From positions 52,788,758 through 52,848,757 of the forward strand of contig OX485805.1 in NCBI GenBank assembly GCA_950295325.1: a stretch of DNA of 60,000 nt. Direction: 5' to 3'. The notes beneath the pieces are model-generated. The model saw only the letters and a program-made list of their open reading frames with translations. It searched no databases and was not told where the DNA came from. Positions 59,034-60,000 of this stretch are shown here, piece by piece; position 1 is the first letter of the stretch, and every line of letters begins with the position of its first letter. The translations under genes and the position numbers were made by a program. Origin of the DNA: Polytrichum commune (Eukaryota; Streptophyta; Polytrichopsida; Polytrichales; Polytrichaceae).

Positions 59034-59699
59034 GATCCCTTGCCCATCCTACATTCAAACCTCCTGCAATGGCTATAAAGGACCTATCCCTGAGCTCGAG
59101 TGCTAATTAAGCTAAGCGGTCGTTGCATGTGCTCAGCCAAGCACATTGATGAAGAAAATGTTGGTATGGTTTGTATCATTGCTCAGAGATTGATGATTTA
59201 ATGAGGACAGAGTAATTTCCATTGTTTAAGACTGAAGCCAGAGTATCTGTAAAAGAAAAGGAATGATAAAAGTTGAATTGACCTCTTATAACACCTATTT
59301 CTTGTGATCAAGCGTGCATTCGGTATCTTATTCAAAGGATCACAGACATCGCCCCAAAATTAGAGCGAGTCCTAGGAGGCACAAGCGCACATTCAATAGT
59401 CATTGGCAATGTCATATCACAGGTGTAATTTACGTTTCACCACACCCCACTACATTTCCCAAAGTCACCTGCAAAACCACAAGGTGTGTATGTGCAAAAG
59501 AATGCTATCGTTCTTCAGGTATCCATATTCTACGTGATATCATCATTATGTGCTGGACCAATTACAAAACTTGGAAGTCTGGTTCCAGAAAGCAATCACC
59601 CATACCATCAAAGTATTGAGTCTTACAGGAGAGCCATAGGGAGGGAACATGACAAACACGAGATTAGTAGCAACCCAGAACCACACCGTCTTCACATGT

Positions 59700-60000
59700 C
59701 TTCACATGCAACATGGGCTTCACCTGCCAGTTCGTTTGCTCGCTCATCTTATCTTATCGCAAGGTCAGTGCACAGTTATGCCCCGATTACATAATCGACA
59801 ACTCATTGTTTCATTCAACACCCATGAGTACTCCTGTGAGCGGATCTTCAAAAGGATCCCATTTTTTACGTGTGAATCCACAAATGCATTCCAACGTCCG
59901 TTGGACTTAAGATCATCAAAACAAATACACTGACCATATTTATCTCTACACATCACAAATCAGGTCAAAGAAGATAAATGACACAAATGCAATATGCGAG
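59700..60000. other. Right edge, no gene identified
   Basis: Unique sequence after the duplication. Overlapping short frames exist on both strands, but none has a recognisable motif; an exon of a gene beyond the window cannot be excluded. Confidence 0.3.

Larger units (their letters stand above)
57775..59690. repeat. Direct segmental duplication, copy B (partner 7455-9795)
   Basis: Same order and orientation as copy A, with a deletion relative to 9090-9530 and some single-base indels (for example one base fewer at 58221). Homology ends near 59700. Confidence 0.85.

Overview
The window reads as nuclear DNA of a land plant, most likely a spore-bearing (non-seed) lineage, though I cannot name the species. 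The evidence is plant-type proteins (MPS1/TTK kinase, NERD1-like FG-GAP protein, caffeate-type O-methyltransferase, Dof-type zinc ribbons), short GT-AG introns, TTTAGGG-type telobox motifs, and long AT-rich stretches of decayed repeats. Only a few loci look intact; much of the rest is gene fragments and mobile-element debris.

Left part (1-28.8 kb). The 3' part of an MPS1 (TTK) spindle-checkpoint kinase gene (70-3040, +) contains a rare GC-AG intron. A direct duplication (7.46-9.8 kb, second copy 57.8-59.7 kb) carries a NOPCHAP1-like fragment and a tRNA-derived SINE-like segment. Next come a truncated O-methyltransferase (two last exons, 14.9-15.5 kb), the 3' half of a NERD1-like gene with one nonsense codon (16.8-19.1 kb), and a tandem duplication of about 2.4 kb. 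Each unit of that duplication holds an intact 368-codon gene for a protein with two Dof-like zinc ribbons and three acidic N-terminal repeats. The last two exons of a lipid phosphate phosphatase lie between the units. A PIF/Harbinger-type MITE (25343-26009) and an inverted recent copy of one NERD1 exon (28.1-28.4 kb) follow.

Middle part (28.8-50.5 kb). I interpret this as one giant terminal-inverted-repeat element of about 21.7 kb. Near-identical 25-bp inverted termini (28796-28820 and 50474-50498) and shared TGGGAAC-type subterminal repeats bound two gene blocks transcribed outward. The minus-strand block is a DUF7869-like gene that may encode a DDE-type transposase. The plus-strand block is a multi-exon gene or gene series with a ParB-like domain, a methyltransferase-like motif, a long acidic region, an FCP1-like 'DLNG' HAD phosphatase and repeat-bearing tails, then a twin-repeat protein. 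All introns I can define inside the plus-strand coding part are phase 0. All six premature stops in the two large genes are TAG or TGA and fit single C-to-T changes from CAG or CGA, with no frameshift seen, which suggests methylation-driven decay of a fairly young insertion. Its introns and centre carry many short hairpins of form CTTCCTCTCG-NN-CGAGAGGAAG, including a 114-bp near-perfect palindrome.

Right part (50.5-60 kb). This is mostly decayed repeats: an inverted, interrupted copy of the 13.3-14.5 kb repeat at 52.35-55.56 kb, a 129-codon acidic ORF, microsatellites, and the second copy of the NOPCHAP1-like/SINE duplication.

Family names come from recognising motifs by eye; no database search was run.
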